Source: an uncultured Anaerolineaceae bacterium (GTDB lineage Bacteria > Chloroflexota > Anaerolineae > Anaerolineales > Anaerolineaceae). From it: DNA of 52,706 nt. Of the stretch, positions 25,139-34,462 are shown one piece after another. The notes beneath the pieces were generated by a model. That model saw only the letters and a list, made by a program, of their open reading frames with translations, was not told where the DNA came from and did no database searches. The position numbers and the translations under genes were made by a program. The stretch covers positions 1 to 52,706 of the forward strand of contig CALIHP010000076.1 of the NCBI GenBank assembly GCA_938020565.1, written 5' to 3'. How positions within the stretch are numbered: position 1 is the first letter of the stretch; every line of letters starts with the position of its first letter.

Positions 25139-26242
25139 ATGGCGTTCAACTTATTTTCTTCGAGCAAAAAGAAACAGACCGGCGTCCGCCGGATCAACTG
25201 GCTTCGGATCATCGTCGGCCTCGGCGCTTTATCGTTCCTGATTTATCGGACGATTATCCTGATTACCCGCCCGACTTATGGATCAGTCTTTTGGCTCAGT
25301 TTCCTGAACACCGGGCTGATCGTCGGCGGAATGTACGCGCTGATCGCAATCGGCTACACGCTCGTTTACGGAGTCATGGCGCTGATCAACTTCGCCCATG
25401 GCGATATCATGATGTTAGGATGCTTCGCGGGATTTTTTACGTTCGAAGCGCTTGACGCATGGCAAATCGGCGAATCGAATTTCATGAACACCTGGCCCGT
25501 CCTTGCGATCGTGATCGCCTTCCTGGTCGGAACGTCTGCCTCGATGCTCAGCGGGTTCTTCCTCGAAAAAATCGCATATCGGCCGCTGCGAAACTCTCCG
25601 GTCCGATTAGCGCCGCTGATCAGCGCTGTCGGCGCGTCGATCTTTATCGAAACAGCCGCGCAGCTGATGTTCGGGGCGACAAAGAAAACCTATAAAAACC
25701 CCGGTATCCTCGCACGGGGGAGCGGCTGGAATATTGAAATGGGCGACGGCATGATCGTAATTACGAAAACCGGCGTTTTCAGCCTCGTTCTGGCGCTGAT
25801 CCTGATGATCGCGCTGTATCTCTTCGTTCAGAAAACCAAGCTGGGAAAATCGATCCGCGCCGTGTCGCAGGATAAAAACACCGCCCAGCTGATGGGGATC
25901 AATACCGACCGAGTCGCCAGCCAGACGTTTATTATCAGCGGCTTCCTCGCCGGAGCCGCCGGCGTCATGTGGGGGATCCATAACGGCCTTTTCAATCACT
26001 ACGTCGGATTCCTCCCGGGGATTAAAGCGTTTACGGCCGCCGTCCTCGGGGGAATCGGAAATATCCCCGGCGCAATGGCCGGCGGAATGATCCTGGGGAT
26101 CGTCGAGTCGGTCGGCCCGGCCTTTCTCGGCATCGATTTTCAACTGAAAGACGTTATCGCGTTCTCGATCCTGATCCTCGTATTAATCCTTAAACCATCC
26201 GGCCTCTTTACCCGAAACCTATCGACACAGGAGAAGGTCTAA
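25139..26242 (+). CDS. livH: Branched-chain amino-acid ABC importer permease LivH
   Basis: A 367-residue protein with about eight membrane helices. The LivH-type core includes GGMYALIAIGYTLVYGVMAL, INFAHGDIMMLG and IRAVSQDKNTAQLMGIN, then FIISGFLAGAAGVM and GGIGNIPGAMAGG. Residues 1-60 form an extra N-terminal helix. It is one half of the membrane channel and partners LivM, which begins one base after its stop. Substrates are probably branched-chain or other hydrophobic amino acids. Confidence 0.95.
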   Translation: MAFNLFSSSKKKQTGVRRINWLRIIVGLGALSFLIYRTIILITRPTYGSVFWLSFLNTGLIVGGMYALIAIGYTLVYGVMALINFAHGDIMMLGCFAGFFTFEALDAWQIGESNFMNTWPVLAIVIAFLVGTSASMLSGFFLEKIAYRPLRNSPVRLAPLISAVGASIFIETAAQLMFGATKKTYKNPGILARGSGWNIEMGDGMIVITKTGVFSLVLALILMIALYLFVQKTKLGKSIRAVSQDKNTAQLMGINTDRVASQTFIISGFLAGAAGVMWGIHNGLFNHYVGFLPGIKAFTAAVLGGIGNIPGAMAGGMILGIVESVGPAFLGIDFQLKDVIAFSILILVLILKPSGLFTRNLSTQEKV

Positions 26243-26243
26243 C

Positions 26244-27827
26244 ATGAAAAAATCATTCGGAAACGCAGCGATAAAAGGGATCCTCGCCGGCGTCATTCTC
26301 ATCTTCCTCGAATTGATTAACATGACCGCCGCGCTTGGGATCATGCTTGAAAAGCTGCTGACGTCGAACGATAAAGTCAAAACGTCCTCTCCGGCGTTTT
26401 ACGCCGGCGCCGTCGCGCTCGTCGCCTTTTTCGCGGCGTTCAGCTATATCCGGTCCCTCTATCGTCCCGGCGCAGCCAAACCGTCGCTCGGACGCAGCCT
26501 TAGCCAGTCGCTCCTGATCGGCGTTTGCGCCGGCGTCCTGATCGCGGCGCTGAACGCGGTTCTCGAAAGGCTAAACGCGGACGGAGTAAAAATCCGCGCC
26601 TATTTAGACATGATGTCCCCTGAGGCCATCCGGACCGCCGCGTTCGGGCTCGAAATCCCCCGCATGGTCGCCGTCTATATCGGGCTGACCGCCGCCGGCG
26701 CGCTCTGCGGCGGAGTCCTCGCCTGGATCCTCAAAACAACCGACCAGCCCGCGAAATCCTGGCACGCGCTCCAGAGAAGCGTCGCAGGGAACGAAACGAT
26801 CCGCCGCATCCGCAGGAATAAAACCGTTCGGATGGTTTTCCCTGTAATCGTTATCCTGCTTTGCCTCGTGCTCCCGCTGGTTCTAAGCCCCTACGGGATT
26901 TCCGTTCTCGGACTGATCCTGATTTACGCGATTCTGGGCCTTGGCCTGAACCTGATCGTCGGACTCTCAGGTCAGCTCGTTTTCGGCTTCGTCGCCTTTT
27001 ACGCGATCGGCGCGTATACGTTCGCGCTGCTGACCGCGCCGAAACCGCTCGGACTCGAGTTCTCATTTCCGCTCGCATTCATAATCGCCCTCGTCATATC
27101 CGGGCTGGGCGGCGTCATCGTCGGGCTGCCCATTATGAATCTGCGCGGCGATTACCTGGCGATCGTGACGCTTGGGTTCGCCGAAATCGTCCGCGCGCTC
27201 GTGAATTCAAACCTGCTCGCTGACTTTACCGGAGGGCCGCAGGGAATCAAAGACATCGGGCAGCCGGGACGATTCGAATTCATCGACCGGCTTTTCGGGA
27301 AACCCGTTCCGGAGAATCTATACTTCCTTTATGTGATAATCTTCTTGTTCGCGCTCTGCCTGTACGTCGTTTACAGGCTCCAATATTCACGCGTCGGGCG
27401 AAGCTGGGAAGCGATGCGCGAGGATGAAACCGTTGCGCAGGCCTGCGGCGTTTCCGTCGGGAGCTATAAGGTCCTCGCGGTCATCATCGGCGCGGTCATC
27501 GCCGGAGCCGCCGGCGCGCTTTACGCCTCGCGGAATACGTATATCGGACCGGGGGATTTCATCTTCATGGTCTCCGTAAACTCACTCGCGGTCATCGTCG
27601 TCGGCGGCATGGGGTCGATCCCCGGCGCGCTGATCGGAGCGTTCATGATCAAAGGCGTTCCCGAACTGCTCCGCGATCTTGAAAACTACCGGATGGTCGT
27701 GTTTGGCGTACTGCTGATCGTAATGATGATTATCCGACCGGAAGGATTATTTCCGATTCGCCGAAAGAAAATTTACGCGGAGCCGGATAAAAATCTGGAA
27801 AAGCTGAAGGAGGAACTGAAGCCATGA
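26244..27827 (+). CDS. livM: Branched-chain amino-acid ABC importer permease LivM, with N-terminal extension
   Basis: The C-terminal part from about residue 205 is a standard LivM: GLGLNLIVGLSGQLVFGFVA, NLRGDYLAIVTLGFAEIVR, REDETVAQACGVSVGSYKVL and GGMGSIPGALIGAF. The first 190 or so residues add about four hydrophobic segments (for example AGVILIFLELINMTAALGIM). The total of 527 residues exceeds the usual 320-425. The extension may be a fused membrane domain of unknown role. The gene overlaps livG by four bases. Confidence 0.93.
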   Translation: MKKSFGNAAIKGILAGVILIFLELINMTAALGIMLEKLLTSNDKVKTSSPAFYAGAVALVAFFAAFSYIRSLYRPGAAKPSLGRSLSQSLLIGVCAGVLIAALNAVLERLNADGVKIRAYLDMMSPEAIRTAAFGLEIPRMVAVYIGLTAAGALCGGVLAWILKTTDQPAKSWHALQRSVAGNETIRRIRRNKTVRMVFPVIVILLCLVLPLVLSPYGISVLGLILIYAILGLGLNLIVGLSGQLVFGFVAFYAIGAYTFALLTAPKPLGLEFSFPLAFIIALVISGLGGVIVGLPIMNLRGDYLAIVTLGFAEIVRALVNSNLLADFTGGPQGIKDIGQPGRFEFIDRLFGKPVPENLYFLYVIIFLFALCLYVVYRLQYSRVGRSWEAMREDETVAQACGVSVGSYKVLAVIIGAVIAGAAGALYASRNTYIGPGDFIFMVSVNSLAVIVVGGMGSIPGALIGAFMIKGVPELLRDLENYRMVVFGVLLIVMMIIRPEGLFPIRRKKIYAEPDKNLEKLKEELKP

Positions 27828-28668
27828 GCGAAGCCGCCCCCTCTCGCCGTCTCAATATCCTCGAAACCGAAGATATTATTATCAATTTTGGCGGGCTGAC
27901 CGCTGTCAACAACGTCAACGTCAAAGTCCCGTATCAGTCAATCTTTTCTATTATCGGGCCGAACGGCGCCGGAAAAACGACCTTCTTCAACTGCATCTCC
28001 GGCTTCTATAAAATCGACTCGGGAACCGTCCTCTTCCAGGGCCGGCCAATCAACGGCATCCCGACCGACGAAGTCGCAAACCTTGGAATATCGCGGACCT
28101 ACCAGAATATCCGGCTCTTCTCCAGTATGTCGGTCATCGAAAACATCCTCATTGGACAACAGCCGCGGCTGCGTTCAAATCCGGTCGACGCAATTTTCCA
28201 AACGTACCGCAACCGCCGGGAGGAAAAGCAGTCGATCCAAAAAGCCGTCAACCTCCTCGATTTCGTAGGATTAACCGGCTACGCGAATGAACTATCCAAA
28301 AACCTTCCCTACGGAGCGCAGCGGCGCCTCGAGATCGCCCGCGCGCTGGGGAACAACCCGCACCTGCTCCTCCTGGACGAACCCTGCGCCGGAATGAATC
28401 CGCATGAGTCGGACGCGATGATCGAGCTGATCAACACACTTCGTTCAGAGCTCAAAATTACGATCATCCTCATCGAACATGATATGAAAGTCGTCATGAA
28501 TATTTCAGACCATATCGTCGTTCTCGACCATGGCGAAAAAATCGCCGAAGGAACCCCGGAGGTCATCCGCAGCGACCAGCGCGTCATCGAAGCATACCTC
28601 GGGTCAGGAACCGAAAGTCTCGTCGTAAAATATGCGCAGCGGAAAAAACAGGGAAAGCGAGAAGCATA

Positions 28669-28669
<1 letters not shown>
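27824..28669 (+). CDS. livG: Branched-chain amino-acid ABC importer ATPase LivG
   Basis: A 281-residue ABC ATPase: Walker A GPNGAGKTTFFN, signature LPYGAQRRLEIARAL, Walker B LLLLDEPCAGMNPHE and the LivG C-terminal block LIEHDMKVVMNISDHIVVLD, GEKIAEGTPEVI. The YG-x-QRRLEIARAL form of the signature is typical of LivG. It energises LivHM together with LivF. It overlaps both neighbours by a few bases, so the set is translated as a unit. Confidence 0.95.
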
Positions 28670-29414
<745 letters not shown>

Positions 29415-29418
<4 letters not shown>

Positions 29419-29451
29419 AATTGCGTTTTTTCTGATAATTCTAAGTATAAT
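29415..29451 (+). promoter_or_regulatory. Possible promoter with palindrome before the ECF S-component gene
   Basis: TTAGAATT (29415-29422) and AATTCTAA (29437-29444) form a perfect inverted repeat with a 14-base spacer. A perfect TATAAT (29446-29451) follows at once. A TTGCGT 19 bases upstream of it (29421-29426) could be a -35 box. The palindrome would place a bound dimer over the promoter; as RNA it could also end livF transcripts, since T6 lies in the loop. Function is not settled. Confidence 0.4.
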
Positions 29452-29487
29452 TCAGGCAACAGAAAACCGGAAAGGAAAAGTACCAAA

Positions 29488-30033
29488 ATGAAATTGAACA
29501 CCCGAACCATCGTTGCGATTGGCATTGGATCTGCCATCTTCCTCGTTTTGAACCGTTTCGTTTCAATCCCGACTCCGATTCCGAACACGAATATTTCAAC
29601 CGCGTATCCGTTCCTGGCCTTCATGGCGGCTCTCTTCGGCCCGATTGCCGGCGCGCTGATCGGACTGATCGGCCATGCGTTGACCGATATGCTCTTCTAC
29701 GGCGGTGTCTGGTGGAGCTGGGTCGCCGGCTCAATCGCCGTGGGCGCGATCGTCGGGTCCTGCTGGAACCGGCTCTCGATCGACCGCGGTGAAACGAAGC
29801 TCTCCGATTTCGTCACGTTCAACGTCTTCCAGATCATCGGCAACGCCATCGCCTGGGGACTGATCGCGCCCGGCCTCGACATGCTGATCTACGCTGAACC
29901 GGGACAGAAAGTATTCAGTCAGGCGATTGCGGCCAGCCTCGCGAATATGCTTTCCATCCTGATCTTAGGCTCTCTCTTCCTGTTCGCTTACGCGAAAACG
30001 CGGACCCAGTCCGGAAGTCTTCGGGAAGAATAA
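29488..30033 (+). CDS. ECF transporter S component (UPF0397-like)
   Basis: A 181-residue protein with about five membrane helices. It follows the UPF0397 pattern: VAIGIGSAIFLVLNRFVSIP, PIPNTNISTAYPFLAFMAAL, FGPIAGALIGLIGHALTDML and GGVWWSWVAGSIAVG. S components bind a vitamin or metal at high affinity and dock on the EcfAAT energising module, whose fused ATPase and T subunit are encoded just downstream. The vitamin is unknown. AAAGGAAAAG precedes the ATG. Confidence 0.85.
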   Translation: MKLNTRTIVAIGIGSAIFLVLNRFVSIPTPIPNTNISTAYPFLAFMAALFGPIAGALIGLIGHALTDMLFYGGVWWSWVAGSIAVGAIVGSCWNRLSIDRGETKLSDFVTFNVFQIIGNAIAWGLIAPGLDMLIYAEPGQKVFSQAIAASLANMLSILILGSLFLFAYAKTRTQSGSLREE

Positions 30034-30094
30034 AAAAAAGCTCCTACGCAGGAAAAAGCGGGGCCGGTTTCCATCTACGATAACGCAATACAAT

Positions 30095-30306
30095 CAGGAA
30101 CGCTGCGGCGCTCGAATCTGAGCGTGGCAGGATGGGGAAGCGGGAGAGCATCTCTGCTTCCCCATCTGAATTAACCTCTCCGCCACGGGGTAGTTCCTGG
30201 TCGGACCGTTGCCATGAATAATCGTGCGCCCGCTTTCCACGCAAGTTTGGACAGGCTTTCCGCCGAGCGGTTCGCGCGTCCAAACGCAGCCTCGACCGGA
30301 AAGCCG
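30095..30306 (+). promoter_or_regulatory. Structured leader that can hide the ecfA ribosome binding site (riboswitch candidate)
   Basis: The 273-base gap before ecfA holds nested helices: CAGGAAC/GTTCCTG (30095-30101 with 30193-30199), a hairpin CGCTC/GAGCG (30109-30124), TGGC/GCCA (30125-30128 with 30182-30185) and an 11-bp stem GATGGGGAAGC (30131-30141 with 30156-30166). Next, GGCTTTCCG (30254-30262) pairs perfectly with CGGAAAGCC (30297-30305), which contains the only Shine-Dalgarno-like bases of ecfA. A rival helix GTTTGGAC/GTCCAAAC (30245-30252 with 30278-30285) crosses it. This is the layout of a sensor plus translational switch. I could not match it to TPP, cobalamin, FMN or other known classes. 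Confidence 0.5.
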
Positions 30307-32034
30307 ATGAAACAGCCCGTTATTCAATTTAAAAACTTCTCCTTTCATTACACAGCTCAAGCAGAGCCAACGCTCAAAGATATCAATTTAACCGTTTACG
30401 CCGGAGAAAAAATCCTGATCCTCGGTCCGTCGGGAAGCGGGAAGAGCACGCTGGGACATTGCATCAACGGTCTCGCCCCACATTACTATAAAGGTAAGAT
30501 CACCGGAACGATCGAAATTCAGGGATCCGTCGCGAACGACGCAGTAATTTATGACCGATCGAAGATGATCGGAACCGTGCTCCAGGATTCAGACGGACAG
30601 TTCGTCGGTCAGACCGTCGGCGAAGATATCGCGTTTTCGCTGGAAAACGACTGCGTGCCGCAGAGCGAAATGATCCCGCGCGTCGAAGCTGTCGCCCGCC
30701 TCGTCGACATTGACCACCACCTCAAATCCACCCCGCAGGAAGTCTCCGGCGGACAGAAACAGCGCGTCGCGTTGGCCGGCGTCCTGATCGATAACGTCGA
30801 TATTCTTCTTTTCGATGAACCGCTCGCGAACCTGGACCCCGCGACCGGTCAATACGCAATTGAACTGATCGACCGCCTCGCGCAGGACGAGCGCAAAACC
30901 ATCCTCATTATCGAACACCGTCTCGAAGACGTCCTCTGGCGCGGGATCGATCGGATCTTCCTGATGGATCATGGGACGATTATCGCCGACGACACGCCTG
31001 ACCGGATCTTAGCCTCAGGGATGCTCCGTGAATATGGGATTCGCGAACCGCTTTACCTGACCGCGCTCCGCTACGCCGGCGTTCCGGTTACGCCGGCGCT
31101 TCGCCCCGCTTCCGTCGCGAAGCTTCCGATCGAAAAAATCCGCGAACCGATCCAGCGCTGGTACCGGTCGATTAACGTTCCTGAAACGAGCGAAAAAGAA
31201 GAAGAAATCCTGACGTTCGACGACGTTTCGTTCGCTTATGACGACGCGCGCGAAGTATTGAAACGGATTAACTTCACGATCCACAAAGGCGAAATGACCG
31301 CGATCGTCGGGAAAAACGGCGCGGGGAAAAGCACGCTGTGCAAGCTGATCTGCGGATTCGAAAAACCCACGAGCGGCGAGATCCGGCTGCGCGGAAAGAG
31401 CCTGAAAGACGTATCGATCCGCCGCCGAGCCGATTCAATCGGTTACGTCATGCAAAACCCGAACCAGATGCTCTCGAAGGTCCTGATCCGCGAGGAAGTC
31501 GGGCTGGGATTGAAGCTGCGCGACGTCGAAAAGCCGGAAATCGACCGGCGCGTCGACGAGGTCCTGAAAATCTGCGGATTGTATCCGTTCCGAAACTGGC
31601 CCGTCTCCGCGCTCTCGTACGGTCAGAAAAAACGCGTCACGATCGCCGCGATCCTCGTCCTCGAGCCGGACATCCTTCTCCTCGACGAGCCGACCGCCGG
31701 GCAGGATTTCCGTCACTATACCGAAATCATGGAATTTCTGGTCGATCTACAGCGGCGCGGACTGACGATCGTCATGGTCACGCACGATATGCACCTCATG
31801 CTCGAGTATACGGAACGCGCGATCGTTATCGCCGACGGAAGGCTGATCTGCGACGAGCTGCCGTCCCGCGTCCTGACCGACGGCGACGTTATCCGAAAGG
31901 CAAACCTGAAGGAAACGAGCCTGCTGACGATCGCGAAAGCGTCCGGAATCGCAGACCCGATTCGCTTCGTACAGAGGTTTATCGATTTCGACCGGGAAGA
32001 AAGGGAGAAATGGCGTCTAAAAACAACCTGCTAA
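30307..32034 (+). CDS. ECF transporter fused double ATPase (EcfA-EcfA')
   Basis: The 575-residue protein holds two complete ABC ATPases in tandem. Domain 1 (about 1-270) has Walker A GPSGSGKST, signature VSGGQKQRVALAGVL and Walker B ILLFDEPLANLDP. Domain 2 (about 305-540) has GKNGAGKST, LSYGQKKRVTIAAIL and ILLLDEPTAGQDF. Both carry the Q-loop and H-loop of the cobalt/ECF group (VMQNPNQML; VTHDMHLM). It powers uptake by the S and T components. The start at 30307 (MKQPVIQFKNFSFHY) begins at the domain; a reading from 30214 adds an unlikely Arg/Ala-rich leader. Confidence 0.93.
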   Translation: MKQPVIQFKNFSFHYTAQAEPTLKDINLTVYAGEKILILGPSGSGKSTLGHCINGLAPHYYKGKITGTIEIQGSVANDAVIYDRSKMIGTVLQDSDGQFVGQTVGEDIAFSLENDCVPQSEMIPRVEAVARLVDIDHHLKSTPQEVSGGQKQRVALAGVLIDNVDILLFDEPLANLDPATGQYAIELIDRLAQDERKTILIIEHRLEDVLWRGIDRIFLMDHGTIIADDTPDRILASGMLREYGIREPLYLTALRYAGVPVTPALRPASVAKLPIEKIREPIQRWYRSINVPETSEKEEEILTFDDVSFAYDDAREVLKRINFTIHKGEMTAIVGKNGAGKSTLCKLICGFEKPTSGEIRLRGKSLKDVSIRRRADSIGYVMQNPNQMLSKVLIREEVGLGLKLRDVEKPEIDRRVDEVLKICGLYPFRNWPVSALSYGQKKRVTIAAILVLEPDILLLDEPTAGQDFRHYTEIMEFLVDLQRRGLTIVMVTHDMHLMLEYTERAIVIADGRLICDELPSRVLTDGDVIRKANLKETSLLTIAKASGIADPIRFVQRFIDFDREEREKWRLKTTC

Positions 32035-32846
32035 GCTATATCGATCGAGACAGCCCGGTTCATCGCCTTACCGGCGCAACCAAATTGATCGTCTTTCTGC
32101 TCTGGACAGTCGTCTGCATGATCAGCTATGATACGCGGGTTTTAGGTCTGGCGCTGATCCTGTCGATCCTCGTTCTGAAAATCGCGCGGATAAAATTCAG
32201 CGAAATCCGAACCGTCGTTCTCTTTATCCTGATATTTCTGCTTCTGAACGACCTGACGATTTATCTCTTCGCCCCGGAACAGGGCGTCGAAATCTACGGA
32301 ACCCGGCGGGAATACTTCCGCTTCACGGCCAACTTTACCGTCACGCGGGAACAGCTCTTTTACCTCTTCAACGTTACGCTGAAATACATAACGATCGTTC
32401 CGATCGCGCTCCTGTTTATCGTTACGACCGACCCGAGCGAATTCGCCGGTTCGTTAACCCGCCTGAAACTTTCCTACCGGGTCAGCTACGCCGTCTCGAT
32501 TACCCTCCGTTATATCGACGACATTCAAACCGATCTGCACAATATTTCACAGGCGCAGCAGGCGCGCGGCACCGACCTGTCGCGGGAAGCGCCGCTTCGA
32601 AAACGGATCGCCGGGCTGACCGAGGTCGCGATCCCGCTGATATTCTCGTCGCTGGGGCGGATCGAGCTGATCTCCAACGCGATGGACCTGCGCGGGTTCG
32701 GGAAAAAAGAACGGCGGACATGGTACCGCGAACGGCCGATGACCCGGTCCGATTACGCCGTCCTGATCGGCGCCGCGCTGCTGAGCCTGGGCGGAATCGT
32801 GATAACCTTCGCGAACGGCGGACGTTTCTTCAACCCCTTTCGATAA
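32010..32846 (+). CDS. ecfT: ECF transporter T component (EcfT)
   Basis: The 278-residue protein has about five or six membrane helices and the EcfT coupling region with two Ala-Arg-Gly-like motifs: QAQQARGTDLS and NAMDLRGFGKKERRTW, which engage the ATPase. DRDSPVHRLTGATKLIVFL at the N terminus is the usual family start. It overlaps ecfA by 25 bases, and AAGGGAG lies just upstream of the ATG, which fixes the start against a much longer out-of-frame reading through ecfA. Confidence 0.92.
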   Translation: MASKNNLLSYIDRDSPVHRLTGATKLIVFLLWTVVCMISYDTRVLGLALILSILVLKIARIKFSEIRTVVLFILIFLLLNDLTIYLFAPEQGVEIYGTRREYFRFTANFTVTREQLFYLFNVTLKYITIVPIALLFIVTTDPSEFAGSLTRLKLSYRVSYAVSITLRYIDDIQTDLHNISQAQQARGTDLSREAPLRKRIAGLTEVAIPLIFSSLGRIELISNAMDLRGFGKKERRTWYRERPMTRSDYAVLIGAALLSLGGIVITFANGGRFFNPFR

Positions 32847-32908
32847 CATTCCCGTTAGTCCCCGCAAATTATGCTATGATTATAAATACATGAGAGGACA
32901 AGAGAATT

Positions 32909-33325
32909 ATGAAAATCAAAGAATCTGCTGAGAATTATCTGGAAGCGATCCTGATTCTGGAAAAGAAGAACGGCTCCGTCCAATCGGTCGATGTCGCGAA
33001 TTATCTGGGGTTTTCAAAGCCCAGCGTCAGTATCGCGATGAAGAAGTTCCGCGAGAATCATCTCGTCTCCATGGACCATAACAACCTGATCGAACTGCTC
33101 CCGGAGGGCCGGAAAATCGCCGAACGCACCTACGAACGGCATACGACGCTGTCCCGGTGCTTCAGGATGCTCGGGGTTGCCGAACCGAACGCAACCGAAG
33201 ACGCCTGCCGTGTCGAACATGTCATCAGCCAGGAAACGTTCAGCCGCATTAAAGATTTCGTCAGGAAATTCGAGGAATCGGAGGAAAAAAACGAAAGCCA
33301 GCCTGGTCCCGGCGTCGCTTCGTAA
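32909..33325 (+). CDS. DtxR/MntR-family metal-dependent regulator
   Basis: A 138-residue protein with the DtxR-type winged helix: ESAENYLEAILILEKKNGSV, DVANYLGFSKPSVSIAMKKF as recognition region, and the dimerisation domain with RHTTLSRCFRMLGV and EDACRVEHVISQETFSRI, which includes the Glu/Cys/His metal ligands of MntR-like proteins. It lacks a third SH3-like domain, so it is of the short MntR type. It probably represses metal uptake genes. Its place after the ECF cassette raises the chance that the ECF substrate is a metal or metal-related, but that is inference. Confidence 0.88.
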   Translation: MKIKESAENYLEAILILEKKNGSVQSVDVANYLGFSKPSVSIAMKKFRENHLVSMDHNNLIELLPEGRKIAERTYERHTTLSRCFRMLGVAEPNATEDACRVEHVISQETFSRIKDFVRKFEESEEKNESQPGPGVAS

Positions 33326-33483
33326 AAGGGCCGGAAACCGTGTTTTTGGTCTGCGCTTTTTCCGAATCGTCCGGGAACTGCCGATCGATGACAGCCCCTG
33401 CGCTTTTGACCTGCGGGGGAAGGTATTTTCCTGTGCGGCAATCGGCGGCGGGTGGATGAAACCCTGTCCCGCGCCGAAATCCG

Positions 33484-33813
33484 CTATTTTTCCGTCAACG
33501 TTTTAACTCCATAAGCCAGGACCAGAACCGGCGCAAAGAACCCCTCTAACGGGATCGCGTTCAGCAGCGGCACTTCAATCAACGGACGCAGCGCAATCAA
33601 ACCGAACAGCAGCGCGAACAACCCCCAGAACCAGCCGCCGCCGTTTTCGCCGTTCGCGAACTCGACCAGCCCGATCAGGACATACGCGATCGGGAACCAT
33701 TTCACAAAGTTAAAATTTCCAATCACAACCGAAATATTCAGCATCGGAAGCAGCTGAAACAGTCCGAAAAAAATCAGAATCACCCCGACAAACCGAACAA
33801 ACCCTTTTTGCAT
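33484..33813 (-). CDS. Small membrane protein of unknown function
   Basis: A 109-residue protein with four predicted membrane helices (FVGVILIFFGLFQLLPML, WFPIAYVLIGLVEF, WGLFALLFGLIALRPL, FAPVLVLAYGVKTL). No domain is recognised; similar short proteins with a C-terminal LiaF-like or DUF5668-like helix bundle are common in bacteria, but the match is not firm. The start at 33813 has GGAGG nine bases upstream, which rules out the longer reading from 33831. It stands alone, convergent with the DtxR-like gene; the gap between them shows only a weak GC hairpin (33395-33419). Confidence 0.7.
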   Translation of the reverse strand: MQKGFVRFVGVILIFFGLFQLLPMLNISVVIGNFNFVKWFPIAYVLIGLVEFANGENGGGWFWGLFALLFGLIALRPLIEVPLLNAIPLEGFFAPVLVLAYGVKTLTEK

Positions 33814-33943
33814 CCTGTCCTCCGACAACAATCGTTATAGACCTTGACATACGCCAACTTCTATAATTGTACCTCATGCAATAACTATGCCGACTAAAGC
33901 TGTAAAATTGACCAGCCTGTTAATCGTGGCAACGTTTGAATAG

Positions 33944-33949
33944 TATAAT
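33944..33949 (+). promoter_or_regulatory. Possible -10 box for the GNAT-tyrS pair
   Basis: A perfect TATAAT lies 53 bases before the GNAT start. No good -35 box is seen 16-18 bases upstream. Confidence 0.35.
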
Positions 33950-34002
33950 CAAGGACAATTCCGGTCGGCTCCGATCGGAAAAGCAAGCAAAAGAAGGAAA
34001 AG

Positions 34003-34443
34003 ATGAAAATAATCGAAGTAACCGAATATTCCGAAGCGGCTGAGAAAGCGATTCTCCGCCTCCTCCCGCAGCTTTCCGCTTCTGCAAAAAGACCGACGAC
34101 CGCGGAAATTAAAGACCTGATCCGGGGGGAGGCATCGATTTTACTCATGGCGATCGAGGAAGATCAGGACGGCACGGCAGCCGGGATGCTGACGCTCGCG
34201 GTATTCCGGATTCCGACCGGCGTCCGCGCCTGGATTGAAGACGTCGTCGTCGACGAGGATCGCCGCGGACAGGGAGTCGGCGAACAACTGGTTCAGGCCG
34301 CGATCGAACGCGCGAGAACCGCGGGCGCGATTACCGTCGACCTGACCTCCCGCCCCTCCCGCGAGGCCGCGAACCGATTGTACCGGCGCTGCGGCTTCGT
34401 TCAGCGTGAAACGAATATTTATCGATTCTCGATCGAAAGTTAA
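34003..34443 (+). CDS. GNAT-family N-acetyltransferase
   Basis: A complete 146-residue GNAT enzyme: IEDVVVDEDRRGQGVGEQLV contains strand 4 and the acetyl-CoA pyrophosphate loop (R-R-G-Q-G-V-G), followed by RARTAGAITVDLTSRPSREA and the C-terminal ANRLYRRCGFVQRETNIYRF. The family moves an acetyl group from acetyl-CoA to an amine; the substrate is unknown. AAGGAAAAG precedes the ATG. It lies 19 bases before tyrS in the same direction and is probably co-transcribed with it. Confidence 0.9.
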   Translation: MKIIEVTEYSEAAEKAILRLLPQLSASAKRPTTAEIKDLIRGEASILLMAIEEDQDGTAAGMLTLAVFRIPTGVRAWIEDVVVDEDRRGQGVGEQLVQAAIERARTAGAITVDLTSRPSREAANRLYRRCGFVQRETNIYRFSIES

Positions 34444-34462
34444 CGAAAGGCGACTCAATCCC

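Noticed and set aside
30034..30210. 6S RNA, SRP RNA or RNase P RNA in the gap before ecfA
   Set aside because: None of the conserved core sequences of these RNAs could be found on either strand.
30214..30306. N-terminal extension of the ECF ATPase from the ATG at 30214
   Set aside because: The extra 31 residues are Arg/Ala-rich, have no SD and coincide with the paired RNA elements. A short upstream leader remains possible.
31338..32009. Long reading frame running through ecfA into ecfT
   Set aside because: It lies out of frame with the conserved ATPase and is Arg/Pro-rich, as expected of a shadow frame in GC-rich DNA. The SD and ATG at 32010 mark the real ecfT start.
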